Source of the DNA: Paludisphaera mucosa
Lineage (GTDB): Bacteria; Planctomycetota; Planctomycetia; Isosphaerales; Isosphaeraceae
DNA length: 64,000 nt
Assembly (NCBI RefSeq): GCF_029589435.1
Contig: NZ_JARRAG010000002.1
Coordinates: 1,922,001 to 1,986,000 of the forward strand
Reading direction: 5' to 3'
A model generated the notes under the pieces. The model did not search any database, was not told the origin of the DNA, and saw only the letters and a program-made list of their open reading frames with translations. A program made the position numbers and the translations under genes. Shown one piece after another: positions 26,505 to 36,188 of this stretch. How positions within the stretch are numbered: position 1 is the first letter of the stretch; each line of letters opens with the position of its first letter.

Positions 26505-29500
26505 TCATTCCTCTCCGTCGTCGCGGCGGGGACGGGTCATGTCGCGGACGATGTCGGCCAGGGCGCCCTGATCGACGGCCAGGCGCTCGGCCTCGGCGAC
26601 CTGTTCGGGGGCGAGTTCCTTGCGACGACGCTTCTGCTCGTCGAGGGTCTCGGTGCGGTCGTTGATCTCTTGCTGGAGGGCCTTGATCATTTTGACCTGG
26701 GCCGTCGCGGGGATTCCGTCCCCGCCGCCGCCCCCCCCGCCGCCACCGCCGCCGCCCCCGCCCCCCTGGCCGCCGTTCTTGCCGTCGTCGCGTTTGAGGG
26801 CCTCCATGAGCTGCTCGAAACGGCGGGCGGCCGCGCGGGCGGGGTCGAGCGTGGAGCCGTCGGTCTTGAGCGCGGCGAGGCCGGCGGCGGCGGCGTCCAT
26901 GTCGTCGGAGGCGCGTTTGAGGGTCAGGGCGAAGACGGGGGCGCCGTCGAGTCGCTTCACCAGGTCGCCGGTCTCGTCCTTGAGGCCGCCCTGCACCTGG
27001 CCGAGGTTGCGGACCCCCACCCGCTGGCCGCGGGTCAGGTCGCCGGCCTCGCGGCGGAGCTTGTCGAAGCCTTCGGCGTCGCCGACCAGCTTGGACTGCC
27101 GCTCGGCGAGCGACTTGAGCTGGTCGCCCATCCGCGCGAGCTGCTCGTTGGCCAGCTTCTCCTCGGCGTCGCGGCGGGTCTGCTCGAGCTCGTCCTGGGC
27201 GTCGTTGAGGTCGGCCAGGGCTTCCTCTTCCTCGCCGCCGGCCTGTTCGGCGTTGTCGGCGTCCATCTGTTCCTGGGCCTTGCTCATCTTCGAAGCGGCC
27301 TTGCCGCCGGCTTTCGAGGCGGCGTCGGCGTTGAGCTTGGCGAGCTTCTGGAGCTGCTTTTTCAGCTCCTGCTGGATCTGCGCCTGCTCCTTGCCGAGCT
27401 TCTGCAGCTCTTCCTTGCGCTTCTGGGCGTCGGCGATGTTCTTGGCGTCGCGAGTCGCCTTCAGGTTCTTCGCCTGGCGGGCGCGGAGGTCGCGCAGGTC
27501 GGTTTCGGCCTTTTTGAGTTCCTTGACCAGCCGGGCCAGCTCGCGCTCGCGGCGGTTCTGGACGAGGTCGACCAGCTCCTTGAGGTCGCGCTTGGCGGCC
27601 TCCTGGCCCGCGCGCGCCTCGCCCATCCGATTCTGCTCGACCCCCTTGGCGGCCTCCTCCATCTTGGCGGCGGTCTGGGCGTCGCGGCTGGCCTGGGCGG
27701 CCTCGCGCAGGGCCGAGGCGGCCAGCGGGTCGGACGGGTCGAGCCGGCCGGCCATCTGGTCCATCTTGTCCTGGAGGTCCTGCAGGCCCTTCGCCAGCTC
27801 TTTCTGTCGCGCGCCCTGATTCGCCAGGTCGGCCTTCTGCTCGGGCGACAGGTCGCCCTGGTCCTTCCCGGCGAGGTTCATGTTCGCCGCGGCGTCGGTC
27901 GCCTGCTTGATCGCCTCCTCCTGCTTCTTCAGGAGGTCCTGCGCGTCCTTGACGACCCCGCGATAGGTCTCGAACTCGCCGAGATCGTCGAGCATCTTCT
28001 GCAGCTCGTTCGCGATGGCCCCCTGGTTCTCCTTGGCCTGCGCGAGAGCCTCCTTGGCGGCCTCGCGCGGCGGCTGCGAGCCGCCTTGCTGAGGCTTCGC
28101 GGCCTCGCCGGGCTGAGTCTTCGCCGGCTGTCCCGGCTGACTCTTCGAGGCGTCGCCGGACTGGGATTTCGAGGCGTCGCCGGGCTCGTTCTTGGCCTGT
28201 TCGCCGGCCTGGGACTTGGCCGCATCGCCGGACTGAGCCTTGGCCTGATCCCCCGCCTGAGATTTGGATGCGTCGCCCGGTTGAGCCTTGGCGTACTCGC
28301 CCGGCTGGGCCTTGGCCGCCTCTCCGGCCTTCTTGGACGTGTCGCCGGCCTGGTCCTTGGGGCCCTCGGTCGGCTGGCCGTCGCGGCCCTTGGCGGGGTC
28401 GGTTTCGGCCCTGTCCTTGGCGGCGTCGAGGTTCTTGCGGGCGCGGGAGAGGGCCTGCTCGGCCGGGCCGAGGTTCTTGTCGCGCATCTGGTCGAGCTGC
28501 GCGAGCATGCGTTCCATCTGTTCCCTGGCGGGGGCGTTGTCGAGCTTGAAGTTCTGGAGGTCGTCGAGGAGGCGGCGGAGGTTGCGTTCGAGGCCGTCCT
28601 CGCGGTTGTTGAGCCGGCCTGCGACCTGTCGCTGGACGAGGCCGGCGTTGTCGAGTTCGTCGCGCTGGGGGCGGGACAGGGCGCCGGCCTGGTCGAGGGC
28701 GCGGGCGGCGTCGGCGACGGGGGCGGCGGCCTGCTTCTGCATGGCGAGGGTGCGGGCGACCTCCTCGCGGAGGGCTCGTCGGGCCTCGTCGAACTGCCGC
28801 GCGGCTTCCTCTTTGGCCACGATCCGCAGCCGCAGCTCGCGGCTCTTGCCGAGGTTCGGCCCGCCGATCGCGTCGAAGTCGCGGGCGTCGGCGTGGAACG
28901 TGACGATCGCGCCCGGGGGCAGGTTCAGGGGGGCGAGGTCCCAGTCGTGCTTCACCGACTGGTGCTTCACCATGGCCGTCGAGGATGCGGCGGCGGTCCC
29001 GGCCGATCCCGGGCCGACGCCGGCCGGGTCGGCCTCGGGCGCGGACCAGAGCGGCAGGGCGACGGCGTCGTGGGGCTCCGAGTCGCCGCTGGCGACCTGG
29101 AAGAGCATCCGGACGGAGTGGATCCCATAATCGTCGTCGACGTCGATCGCGACCGGGATCCTGGCGTCGGGCGGCACGTCGCGGTCGGTCTTGGGATCGA
29201 CGATCGCGACCCTCGGCGCCTCGTCCTTCACCATCCGGACGTCGTAGCGGACGGCCTCGCGGCTGGTGAACCCCTCGACGTCGGCCAGCGCGAACCAGAA
29301 CGTCAGATCGCCCGCCGGGGTGAACGCGGTCTGGAACCCGGTCGCGATCGCGTCGAGCGAGGCGGCCGTCGCGTCGGGTACGTCGCTGCGGTGCATCGTG
29401 GCGGCCGAGAGCGGCTTGTCGGCCGCGGCGTCGATCTCGACGCGGGTCCCCTCCAGCACCTTGAACGAGGTCAGCCCCGAGGCCAGCGTCTGGGGCGAGA

Positions 29501-30416
29501 GGCCCGTGTAGGCGGGCGGCGTCAGCCGGACGTCGGTGCGCGCCAGGGCCGGCGGGGTCACGACCCGGACGGCCACGTCGCGGATCGACGAACCGTCGTC
29601 GCCCCCCGACACGGAGAACGTGAACGGCTGATCGACGGTCTCGATCCGGCCCCGGAACTCGCCCCCCTCGACGGCCGACAGGACCTCGGTGACGGTCTCG
29701 CCGTCGGCGAAGCGATAGACGGCCCGGGCCGAATCGGGGACGCGGCTACCTTGTCCGGAACGGACCACGAGGCTGAAGGCGTCGCCGCGGGCGAGCTTCA
29801 AGGTGGTGGCGGCGCGATCGAGCGCCAGGTGCGTGAGCTGGGGCCACCGGTCGCCCGCGAACGGGGCGAAGAGCCGTCGCGCCGCGATCCCCGCCGAGGT
29901 CGGGTCGAGCACGGCCGCCGAGGCCGCCAGCAGCAGGGCCGAGGCCGCGAGCGAGGCCGCGCGGACGATGGGGCGGGTGTCGACGACCTCGCGGAAGTCG
30001 AGCGTCTCGACCTCGGCCATCGCCTGCTTGATCGTCGCCTCGCGCAGGGCCGGCGAGCCGAACGCGGGGTCGTCGGCGGGGAGCTTGAGGAACTGCACGG
30101 TGCTCGCGAGCCGGTCCTCGAGCCCGGGCCAGCGCTCCTCGATCCGCATGGCGACGTCCAGGTCCTCGAACGGGACCATCGCCGGTCGGACGACGCGGCG
30201 CCAGGCCGTCCAACCGGCCGCCGCGGCGATGGCGGCGAGGATCGCGAGCCGGACCGTCGGGTCGAGGTGGAAGGCCCAGTCGGCGAGGCCGGCCGCCAGG
30301 ATCAGCGGGACCGCGACCGCCAGCACCCGGCTCGCCCCGTGCGCCAGCAGCAGCCGGCGGACGCGGTTGCGCAGCGAGGTCAGGCGCGTTTCCAGTCGTG
30401 TGCGAGACCGGCTCAT
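26505..30416 (-). CDS. Large DUF4175-like membrane protein with long coiled coil
   Basis: A 1303-residue protein. Two N-terminal transmembrane helices (about 27-45 and 54-70) are followed by a DUF4175-like segment (PFEDLDVAMRIEERWPGLED), another hydrophobic helix at about 145-165, and a beta-rich domain up to about residue 530. Residues about 545-1250 are almost entirely Lys/Glu/Ala/Gln helix with strong coiled-coil character, interrupted by an octapeptide repeat (28084-28346) and, near the end, a run of 15 or more glycines. The very C-terminus (LAPEQVAEAERLAVDQGALA) is helical. It is the longest gene of the MoxR/DUF58/VWA operon and follows the VWA/amidotransferase-like gene by 82 bases. The topology suggests an inner-membrane scaffold with a long rod. 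The DUF4175 call is from memory of family layout. Confidence 0.85.
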   Translation of the reverse strand: MSRSRTRLETRLTSLRNRVRRLLLAHGASRVLAVAVPLILAAGLADWAFHLDPTVRLAILAAIAAAAGWTAWRRVVRPAMVPFEDLDVAMRIEERWPGLEDRLASTVQFLKLPADDPAFGSPALREATIKQAMAEVETLDFREVVDTRPIVRAASLAASALLLAASAAVLDPTSAGIAARRLFAPFAGDRWPQLTHLALDRAATTLKLARGDAFSLVVRSGQGSRVPDSARAVYRFADGETVTEVLSAVEGGEFRGRIETVDQPFTFSVSGGDDGSSIRDVAVRVVTPPALARTDVRLTPPAYTGLSPQTLASGLTSFKVLEGTRVEIDAAADKPLSAATMHRSDVPDATAASLDAIATGFQTAFTPAGDLTFWFALADVEGFTSREAVRYDVRMVKDEAPRVAIVDPKTDRDVPPDARIPVAIDVDDDYGIHSVRMLFQVASGDSEPHDAVALPLWSAPEADPAGVGPGSAGTAAASSTAMVKHQSVKHDWDLAPLNLPPGAIVTFHADARDFDAIGGPNLGKSRELRLRIVAKEEAARQFDEARRALREEVARTLAMQKQAAAPVADAARALDQAGALSRPQRDELDNAGLVQRQVAGRLNNREDGLERNLRRLLDDLQNFKLDNAPAREQMERMLAQLDQMRDKNLGPAEQALSRARKNLDAAKDRAETDPAKGRDGQPTEGPKDQAGDTSKKAGEAAKAQPGEYAKAQPGDASKSQAGDQAKAQSGDAAKSQAGEQAKNEPGDASKSQSGDASKSQPGQPAKTQPGEAAKPQQGGSQPPREAAKEALAQAKENQGAIANELQKMLDDLGEFETYRGVVKDAQDLLKKQEEAIKQATDAAANMNLAGKDQGDLSPEQKADLANQGARQKELAKGLQDLQDKMDQMAGRLDPSDPLAASALREAAQASRDAQTAAKMEEAAKGVEQNRMGEARAGQEAAKRDLKELVDLVQNRRERELARLVKELKKAETDLRDLRARQAKNLKATRDAKNIADAQKRKEELQKLGKEQAQIQQELKKQLQKLAKLNADAASKAGGKAASKMSKAQEQMDADNAEQAGGEEEEALADLNDAQDELEQTRRDAEEKLANEQLARMGDQLKSLAERQSKLVGDAEGFDKLRREAGDLTRGQRVGVRNLGQVQGGLKDETGDLVKRLDGAPVFALTLKRASDDMDAAAAGLAALKTDGSTLDPARAAARRFEQLMEALKRDDGKNGGQGGGGGGGGGGGGGGGDGIPATAQVKMIKALQQEINDRTETLDEQKRRRKELAPEQVAEAERLAVDQGALADIVRDMTRPRRDDGEE
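26720..26772 (-). repeat. Polyglycine tract in DUF4175-like gene
   Basis: A run of GGN codons encoding more than 15 consecutive glycines near the C-terminus of the 1303-residue protein. It is a flexible hinge and a likely site of replication slippage. Confidence 0.8.
28084..28346 (-). repeat. 24-bp (octapeptide) tandem repeats in DUF4175-like gene
   Basis: About ten copies of an eight-residue unit, G-(D/E)-x-(A/S)-K-x-(Q/E)-x, for example GDASKSQA, GDQAKAQS, GEQAKNEP and GEAAKPQQ. The unit interrupts the coiled coil and is expected to be disordered. Copy number probably varies between strains. Confidence 0.85.
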
Positions 30417-30498
30417 CGAGACCCTCCCGGAGACGCGCCGGCACCCGGCCGGCGGCGGTGACTTGGGTCCAGCATCGGGCGAGGTGGCATGTCGTTCA

Positions 30499-32964
30499 TC
30501 ATACCATCCGCGCCCGTTTCCGCAGAATCCATTCCGAGGCCAGCAGCGTCAGGAACAGGGCCAGGATCGGCCACGAGTTCCAGAGCGGGATCGGCGGGTC
30601 GGTCTCCAGGGGGACCTTCGAGGGCTTCGGCAGGTCGCCCAGGAGGCCGGCCGCGGCCGTCGCGGGATAGTACGCGCCGGCCGTGGCGGCGGCGGCCCGG
30701 CGCAGCTCGGATTCGTTCATCTGCACCTTCTCGAACTCGCCCGCCGGCGACTCGACGCGGAACCCGGCGGTGGGGATCGGCCCGTCGAGCACGGGGGGGG
30801 GCAGCAGCCGCGCGGTGTATTCGCCCTCGGCGGCCTGCGACAGGACGCCCTCGAAGACGTTCCGCGCCGTGGGCGAGCGGCGGAGTTTCAGCGTCCGGCC
30901 CGCGCCCCCCTGGCGTTCGACCTGCACCGAGGTCTCGTCGTCGAGCGGGACGAGCCCCGGGTTGGGGAAGCGGACGCGGATCTGGATCGGCTGGCCGCGT
31001 TCGTAGGCGCGACGGTCGGTCTGCAGCTCGGCCTGGCGCTTGCCGGCCAGCCGCGAGCGGGCCAGGAACCGGATCGTCTGGACCCAGAACCGGCCGAAAT
31101 ACCTGTCCCCCGAGCGGAACCGCCAGCGCCAGGTGTCGTCGAAGGCGTGGAACATCGTCCGGCCCGAGCCGGCGAACTGGTAGAGGATCAGCGGCAGCTT
31201 GCCGTCGCTGCCGGTCGCCGAGGCGTGGTCGACGAGCACCAGCGCGCCGGGCTTCTTGCGGGGGGCCTCGAGGTACCAGAACGACTCGGGGAGGTCCTGC
31301 CAGATGCGCGCGCTCTCGGCCTCGTCGCCGCCGAAGCGGAAGATCGGGCTGGTCCGGCCCTCGAGCGTCAGCTCGGGGTGGAAGGGCGCGACCGGAGACC
31401 CGACGGCGGACGGGTTGCGGGCGTCGGCCAGCTCGATCGGCAGCAGGGCTTCCAGCGGGGTGCCGCGGTAGGAGAGGGGGTTGAACAGCTCGCCGGCGAT
31501 GAACAGGACGCCGCCCCCCTTCTCGGTCGCGAACTCCGAGAGGTTCCGCATCTGGGTCTGGCTGAGGTAGCTGGCGTCGACGTCGCCGAAGAGGACGACG
31601 TCGTAGGCGAACAGGTCTTCCTTCGAGGCCGGGAAGACGGGTATGGCCGACCGGTCCTGCTCGCTGTATTCGGGGTCGGAGGAGAGCAGGACGACCGACA
31701 GGTCGATCGTCTCCTCGCGTTCCAGGTAGTTCTTCAGGTAGCGGAACTCGTAGCGGGGCTCGCTCTCGACGAGCAGGACCTTGAGCTTCTCCTTGCGGAC
31801 GGAGACGGTGCGCTCGATGCGGTTGTTGTCGACCTGGAGTTCGCGGGGGCGGGGCTCGACCTCCAGGACGAACGACTTGTCGCCGGTCTCCTTGGGGTCG
31901 TGGACGATCTCGACCCGGGCGGGCTTGCCGTCGGGGGGGGCGTCGACCTCGATCGACTTGATCTCGCGGCCGGGCTCGTCGGGCTTGGCCCCCGCGGGCC
32001 GCTCGCGGAGGCGGACGACGACCTTCTTGCCCTCGAAGCCGCGGGCGGAGAGCTTGGCCTGGAAGCGGACGGCGTCGTCGACGAAGACGACGTCATCGAC
32101 GAGCAGGTCGGTCAGCTCCAGGTCCCGCGCCGGCTCGGCGCTGCCCACGCCCACGGCGAACAGCGGGACGCCCTTTCGCGCGGCCACCTCGGCGGCCTTG
32201 GCGAGCGGCTCGCCCTCGGTGGTCTGGCCGTCGCTGACGAGGATCAGGGCCGAGGGAGGAGCCCCCCGAAGCTCGGTGAGGACCTGGCGGAGGCCGTCGC
32301 CGAGCCGGGTCTGCGCGCCGACGGGCTCGACGGCGCGGAGCTTCTCGGCGGCCGGCGCGACGTCCTCGGGGCGGTCGATCTCGGCGAGGAGCCGGGTCGC
32401 GTTGGACACCAGGTACAGCCGGACGCGGTGCTGCTTCTGGAGCGTCCGGAGCATCGCCGCGTCGTCATTGAGGAGCAAGCCCTTGGCGACCGCCAGGCGG
32501 GTCGTCTCGTCGTCCTTGGCCTTCTTCGGCTCGGCCTTGCCGGGGGCGCCGGGCGCCGAGGCCGCCTTCGCGACCGCGTCGGCGGCGAGCGCGGCGGCCT
32601 GGGCCTGGGCTTCGGGCTTCTCGTACTGGTCGGCGATCTGCTCGGAGGCCGAGTCGTCGACGAGCAAGGCGAGGTACGGCAGCCCGGTGCGGTCCACCGA
32701 GAGGGCGGCCTCGGAGAGGAGGAACACCGTCAGGAGGATGAGCGCGATCCGGAGCGAGGCCAGGACGGCCTTCATGAGCCCCGAGGCGCGGGTCTCGCGG
32801 CGGTAGAGCCAGATCACGAACGCCGAGCCGCCGACCACGACCGAGAGGAGGGCCCATTGCGGCCACGGTTGCTCGAACCGGATGTGGGGCGCGACGGCCT
32901 CCCCGGCGCGAGGAGGTTCCACGCCCATGCGGTCGGCCAGGTACTGGAGCAGCGAGTCGATCAA
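30499..32964 (-). CDS. Membrane VWA protein with glutamine-amidotransferase-like domain
   Basis: An 821-residue protein. Transmembrane helices lie at about 35-55 and 65-85, followed by a VWA domain (about 95-290) with a DxSxS MIDAS start (VDDSAS), the Thr loop (QTRLGDGL) and VSDGQTTEGE. Residues about 290-400 look like a beta-sandwich. A flavodoxin-like/GATase1-like domain follows (about 405-600: YEFRYLKNYLEREE, DVVLFGDVDASYLSQTQ, GGGVLFIAGE), then another beta domain and a C-terminal transmembrane helix (SWPILALFLTLLASEWILRK). No amidotransferase Cys is evident, so the domain is probably non-catalytic. The arrangement matches BatA/B-like membrane proteins of MoxR operons. The gap to the preceding BatA-like gene is 67 bases. 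Confidence 0.88.
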   Translation of the reverse strand: MIDSLLQYLADRMGVEPPRAGEAVAPHIRFEQPWPQWALLSVVVGGSAFVIWLYRRETRASGLMKAVLASLRIALILLTVFLLSEAALSVDRTGLPYLALLVDDSASEQIADQYEKPEAQAQAAALAADAVAKAASAPGAPGKAEPKKAKDDETTRLAVAKGLLLNDDAAMLRTLQKQHRVRLYLVSNATRLLAEIDRPEDVAPAAEKLRAVEPVGAQTRLGDGLRQVLTELRGAPPSALILVSDGQTTEGEPLAKAAEVAARKGVPLFAVGVGSAEPARDLELTDLLVDDVVFVDDAVRFQAKLSARGFEGKKVVVRLRERPAGAKPDEPGREIKSIEVDAPPDGKPARVEIVHDPKETGDKSFVLEVEPRPRELQVDNNRIERTVSVRKEKLKVLLVESEPRYEFRYLKNYLEREETIDLSVVLLSSDPEYSEQDRSAIPVFPASKEDLFAYDVVLFGDVDASYLSQTQMRNLSEFATEKGGGVLFIAGELFNPLSYRGTPLEALLPIELADARNPSAVGSPVAPFHPELTLEGRTSPIFRFGGDEAESARIWQDLPESFWYLEAPRKKPGALVLVDHASATGSDGKLPLILYQFAGSGRTMFHAFDDTWRWRFRSGDRYFGRFWVQTIRFLARSRLAGKRQAELQTDRRAYERGQPIQIRVRFPNPGLVPLDDETSVQVERQGGAGRTLKLRRSPTARNVFEGVLSQAAEGEYTARLLPPPVLDGPIPTAGFRVESPAGEFEKVQMNESELRRAAAATAGAYYPATAAAGLLGDLPKPSKVPLETDPPIPLWNSWPILALFLTLLASEWILRKRARMV

Positions 32965-33031
32965 CTCAGGCGTCCCTCGGTCGGGCGGTCGCGGTTCGTA
33001 TCAACAGCACGAGGACCTCTTCAAATCAACG

Positions 33032-35242
33032 TCAACGGGACCCGGCGCGGCCGAACCGCCAGGCGGCGAACGACTCGAGCATCAGCAGGGCCAGGACGCC
33101 GAACAGCAGGGGCCGGTGCAGCTCGCCGCGACGGCCGACGGACGCGGCGCTCCGGGCCAGCTCGCGACCGTCGTCCAGCAGGACGAACTTCCAGCCGGGG
33201 AGGCGTTCGGCGAGCCCGGCGCGCTCGAGCTTGGCCGGGTCGCTCTCGGCCGGGTCGGGGTTGGCGGCGAAGGCCAGCTCGGTCGCGACCGGCGGGCCCA
33301 GCTTCACCTGGTAGGCCCCGGCGGCGTCGGTCTGCTCGTAGTGGAGCCGGGCGAGCCCCCCCTCGGCCTTGAGCTTGACGGCGACTCCGCCCCCGCCGGG
33401 AGGGATGATCGTCACCGGGGCCCCCGCCGCGGCGGCGGGGAACGACTGGTCGAAAGGCCGCCCGACGCGGATCGTCCGCTCGGCCTGCCGGCCCGAGGCC
33501 GCTTCCATGACCAGGTCGTGCATGACCGGCGGATAGCTCCGGTGCGCCGGCCAGTTCGACCAGCCGATGTCGGCCGGGAGGGCGACCTGGAAGACCTTGC
33601 CGCGGCGGCGGGGCGCCTCGATCACGGCCGGGTCGCCGTCGTCGAAGGCCAGCGCGACCTGGGCCGTCGAGTCCTTGGGGATCGTCAGCTTGTGATAGCT
33701 CCAGACCTGCGTCTGGGTGAGGCCGGCGACCACCGGGTCGGCCTGGTTGCGGAAGGCGGCCAGGATGGGGTGGCGGAAGCCCAGGGGGTTGAAGCGGAAC
33801 GCCGCCTCCTTCTTCGCGGCGTCGCCGACGGTCTCGCCGATCGACGCCGGCAGGACGCCCTTGCCGTCGGCGAACAGCAGGCGGTTGTAGTTCTCGGCCG
33901 AGACCTGGTCGCCGCCGAAGACGACGACGCCCCCCCCCTGCTCCAGGAAGTCCTCGAGCGCCTTGACCTCGACGGGGCTGAACTGGGCGACGTTGCAGAG
34001 CCCGACCACGTCGTACGCGCCCAGGTCGCGACGGGCGAGCTGGCTCTCGGGGACGACCTCCACCCGCATCGGGTCGGGCTGGTCGCCCGACTCCTCTCCG
34101 GGGGCGAGCGCCTGGGCGAGGAAATCGGTCTCGGCCTGGAACGCCTCGGTCTTGAAGTCGCCGTCCACGAGCAGGACGCGGACCGCCTCGCGGACGGTCG
34201 CCACCAGCAGCCGGCGGTCGTCGGGGGGCAGCGAATCCTCGTCGATCGAGGCTTCCACCACCCGGTCCCCCGGCGCGGGGAATTGCTGGTTGAAGACGAC
34301 CGGGACGTCCTCGCCGACGGGCAGGTCGACGACTTGTTCGGGCCCGACGCGGCCGTCGGTCGTGAGCCGGACGCGGACGCCCTGGAACGGCGAAGGGCCG
34401 AAGTTCCGCACCAGGGCCGTGACCACGACGGTCGTCCCGGGCGTGACGACCGGCGGGCTCGCCGACAGGCCGACCACGGCCCGATTGCCCGCGCCGGCCT
34501 TGCCCAGGTCGATGACCGTCGACCGGGGCCGGCGGGCCTCGATCTTGGCGATCGCCCGCTTCAGGCCCTCGTCGCCCCCGGCGTCGCCGTTGCGGGGCCG
34601 CCAGCTCGTCGACTGGAGGTCGCTGAGGAAGACCAGCTCCTTCTGGGAGATCGTCGACGCTTCGAGGACCCGTTCGACGGCTTCGAAGGTGGCCGCCAGG
34701 TCGACCCCGCCCTGCCCCTGCGTCAGCTCGCCGACCTCCTTGCGGACCTCGTCGAGGTTGGGTGACGGGTCGCCGACGACGACGCGCGGCGGGTCGCCCA
34801 TGAGGACGAGGCTGATCGCGTCGCCGCGGCGGGAGTCCTTCACGAGCTGCGCCGCGACGGCCTTGGCCTGGTCGAACCGGGTCGTCCCGCCGGCCCTGGC
34901 CGCCATGCTCATCGAGGCGTCCATGACGATCACCCGATGCGTCCGACGCCCCGGGATGACGTTGCCGAACGTCTCCAGGAACGGCTTCGCCATCGCGCCG
35001 ACGACCAGGGCCACGAGCAGGCACCGCAGCGCCAGCAGCAGCCACTGCTCGATCCGGATCCGCCGCTGGTTCTTGGCGAGCGCGGCCGTGAGGAACCGCA
35101 TGGCCGCCCACCGGACCTCGCGCCGCTTGCGGCGGTTCAGCAGGTGGATCAGGATCGGGATCGACGCCGCCGCGAGCCCGTACAGGAGCCCTGCGTTGGC
35201 GAATCCGAGGGCCAGGAGCGGTGCGAAGGTGGGCATGGACAC
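33032..35242 (-). CDS. BatA-like VWA membrane protein
   Basis: A 736-residue protein with the BatA N-terminal domain. It has a first helix (FANAGLLYGLAAASIPILIHLL), a basic patch RRKRREVRWAAMRFL, and a second helix (LLALRCLLVALVVGAMAKPFL). The VWA domain (about 100-270) begins VIVMDASMSM, a full DxSxS MIDAS motif. A GATase-like segment follows at about 360-470 (YDVVGLCNVAQFSPVE, QGGGVVVFGGDQVS), and the protein ends with a C-terminal transmembrane helix (LLFGVLALLMLESFAAWRF). It is the third gene of the operon, between DUF58 and the second VWA/GATase-like gene, 46 bases after DUF58. Such proteins act with MoxR ATPases in envelope stress or complex assembly in other bacteria; the specific client is unknown. 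Confidence 0.92.
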   Translation of the reverse strand: MSMPTFAPLLALGFANAGLLYGLAAASIPILIHLLNRRKRREVRWAAMRFLTAALAKNQRRIRIEQWLLLALRCLLVALVVGAMAKPFLETFGNVIPGRRTHRVIVMDASMSMAARAGGTTRFDQAKAVAAQLVKDSRRGDAISLVLMGDPPRVVVGDPSPNLDEVRKEVGELTQGQGGVDLAATFEAVERVLEASTISQKELVFLSDLQSTSWRPRNGDAGGDEGLKRAIAKIEARRPRSTVIDLGKAGAGNRAVVGLSASPPVVTPGTTVVVTALVRNFGPSPFQGVRVRLTTDGRVGPEQVVDLPVGEDVPVVFNQQFPAPGDRVVEASIDEDSLPPDDRRLLVATVREAVRVLLVDGDFKTEAFQAETDFLAQALAPGEESGDQPDPMRVEVVPESQLARRDLGAYDVVGLCNVAQFSPVEVKALEDFLEQGGGVVVFGGDQVSAENYNRLLFADGKGVLPASIGETVGDAAKKEAAFRFNPLGFRHPILAAFRNQADPVVAGLTQTQVWSYHKLTIPKDSTAQVALAFDDGDPAVIEAPRRRGKVFQVALPADIGWSNWPAHRSYPPVMHDLVMEAASGRQAERTIRVGRPFDQSFPAAAAGAPVTIIPPGGGGVAVKLKAEGGLARLHYEQTDAAGAYQVKLGPPVATELAFAANPDPAESDPAKLERAGLAERLPGWKFVLLDDGRELARSAASVGRRGELHRPLLFGVLALLMLESFAAWRFGRAGSR

Positions 35243-35288
35243 CTTTTAGGGGACGGGAACTCGGGGCTCGGACGGGTTTCCGCTCGGG

Positions 35289-36188
35289 CTAGCGCGTGCG
35301 CGAGGCCCGCGCCGCGAGATAGGCGGAGAGGGCCAGGTCGAGGGGCTGGTCGGTGCGGAGCGGGACGTAGTCGATGTCGATCATCCGGCAGCCTTTCTTG
35401 AGCGCGTCGAGGTACGCGGCGACCTCTTTGCGGTAGGCGGCCCCGAGGGCGACGGGGTCGGCGGCGACGTCGGGGAGGCCTTCCATGCCCAGGAACAGGG
35501 TCGGGTCGCGGAACGGGAAATCGACCTCGTCGGGATCCAGGACGTGGAAGACGACGACCTCGTGGCGGCGGTGTCGGAAGTGCTTCAGCCCGGCGAGGAC
35601 CTTCGTCGGGTCGTCGAGCAGGTCGGAGAAGATCGCGACCACCCCGCGCTTCTTGAACCGCTCGGACAGGTCGTGGAGCACGGCCCCCAGGTCCGACTTG
35701 TCGCGGGCGGGGGTGACGTCCAGGAGGTGGATCACCTCTTTCAGGTGCGATGGCTGGCCCGCCGGCTTCAAATAGCGCCGGACCGCGTCGTCGAAGAGGG
35801 CCAGGCCGACCGAGTCCTGCTGCTGGAGGACCAGGTAGGCCAACGCCGCGACGACGAACTGCGCGTACTTGAACTTCGAGACCCGGCCCTCGGCGGCGTA
35901 GGCCATCGACTCGCTCGTATCCAGGAGCAGGTAGAGGAGGAGGTTGGTCTCCTCCTCGTACTGCTTGAGGTAGAGCTTGTCGGTCTTGGACCAGACCTTC
36001 CAGTCGACGTGGCGGACGTCGTCGCCGGGGACGTACTCGCGGTGCTCGGCGAACTCGACCGAGAATCCGTGGTACGGGCTGGGGTGCATGCCGGCGACGT
36101 AGCCCTCGACGAGCAGGCGGGCCTGCAGGTCCAGGCCCTCGACGCTAGCTAGCGTTTGCGGATCTAAATAGCTTTGGTAGTTTTCCAC
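35289..36188 (-). CDS. DUF58 / VWA-like protein
   Basis: A 299-residue cytoplasmic protein. The DUF58 core is seen in GFSVEFAEHREYVPGDDVRHVDWKVWSKTDKLYLKQYEEE (about residues 41-80), followed by a VWA-like fold with LLLDTSESMAY (DxSxS MIDAS) and VVAIFSDLLDD. The start is a GTG at 36188 and the gene overlaps the end of the MoxR gene by 44 bases, so the two are translationally linked. MoxR and DUF58 proteins almost always occur as a pair. DUF58 is thought to serve as an adaptor between the ATPase and its substrates (family knowledge). Confidence 0.94.
   Translation of the reverse strand: MENYQSYLDPQTLASVEGLDLQARLLVEGYVAGMHPSPYHGFSVEFAEHREYVPGDDVRHVDWKVWSKTDKLYLKQYEEETNLLLYLLLDTSESMAYAAEGRVSKFKYAQFVVAALAYLVLQQQDSVGLALFDDAVRRYLKPAGQPSHLKEVIHLLDVTPARDKSDLGAVLHDLSERFKKRGVVAIFSDLLDDPTKVLAGLKHFRHRRHEVVVFHVLDPDEVDFPFRDPTLFLGMEGLPDVAADPVALGAAYRKEVAAYLDALKKGCRMIDIDYVPLRTDQPLDLALSAYLAARASRTR

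Noticed and set aside
30499-35242. Glutamine amidotransferase activity in the two VWA proteins
   Set aside because: The flavodoxin-like segments lack a visible catalytic Cys-His-Glu set; they are better called GATase-like non-catalytic domains.
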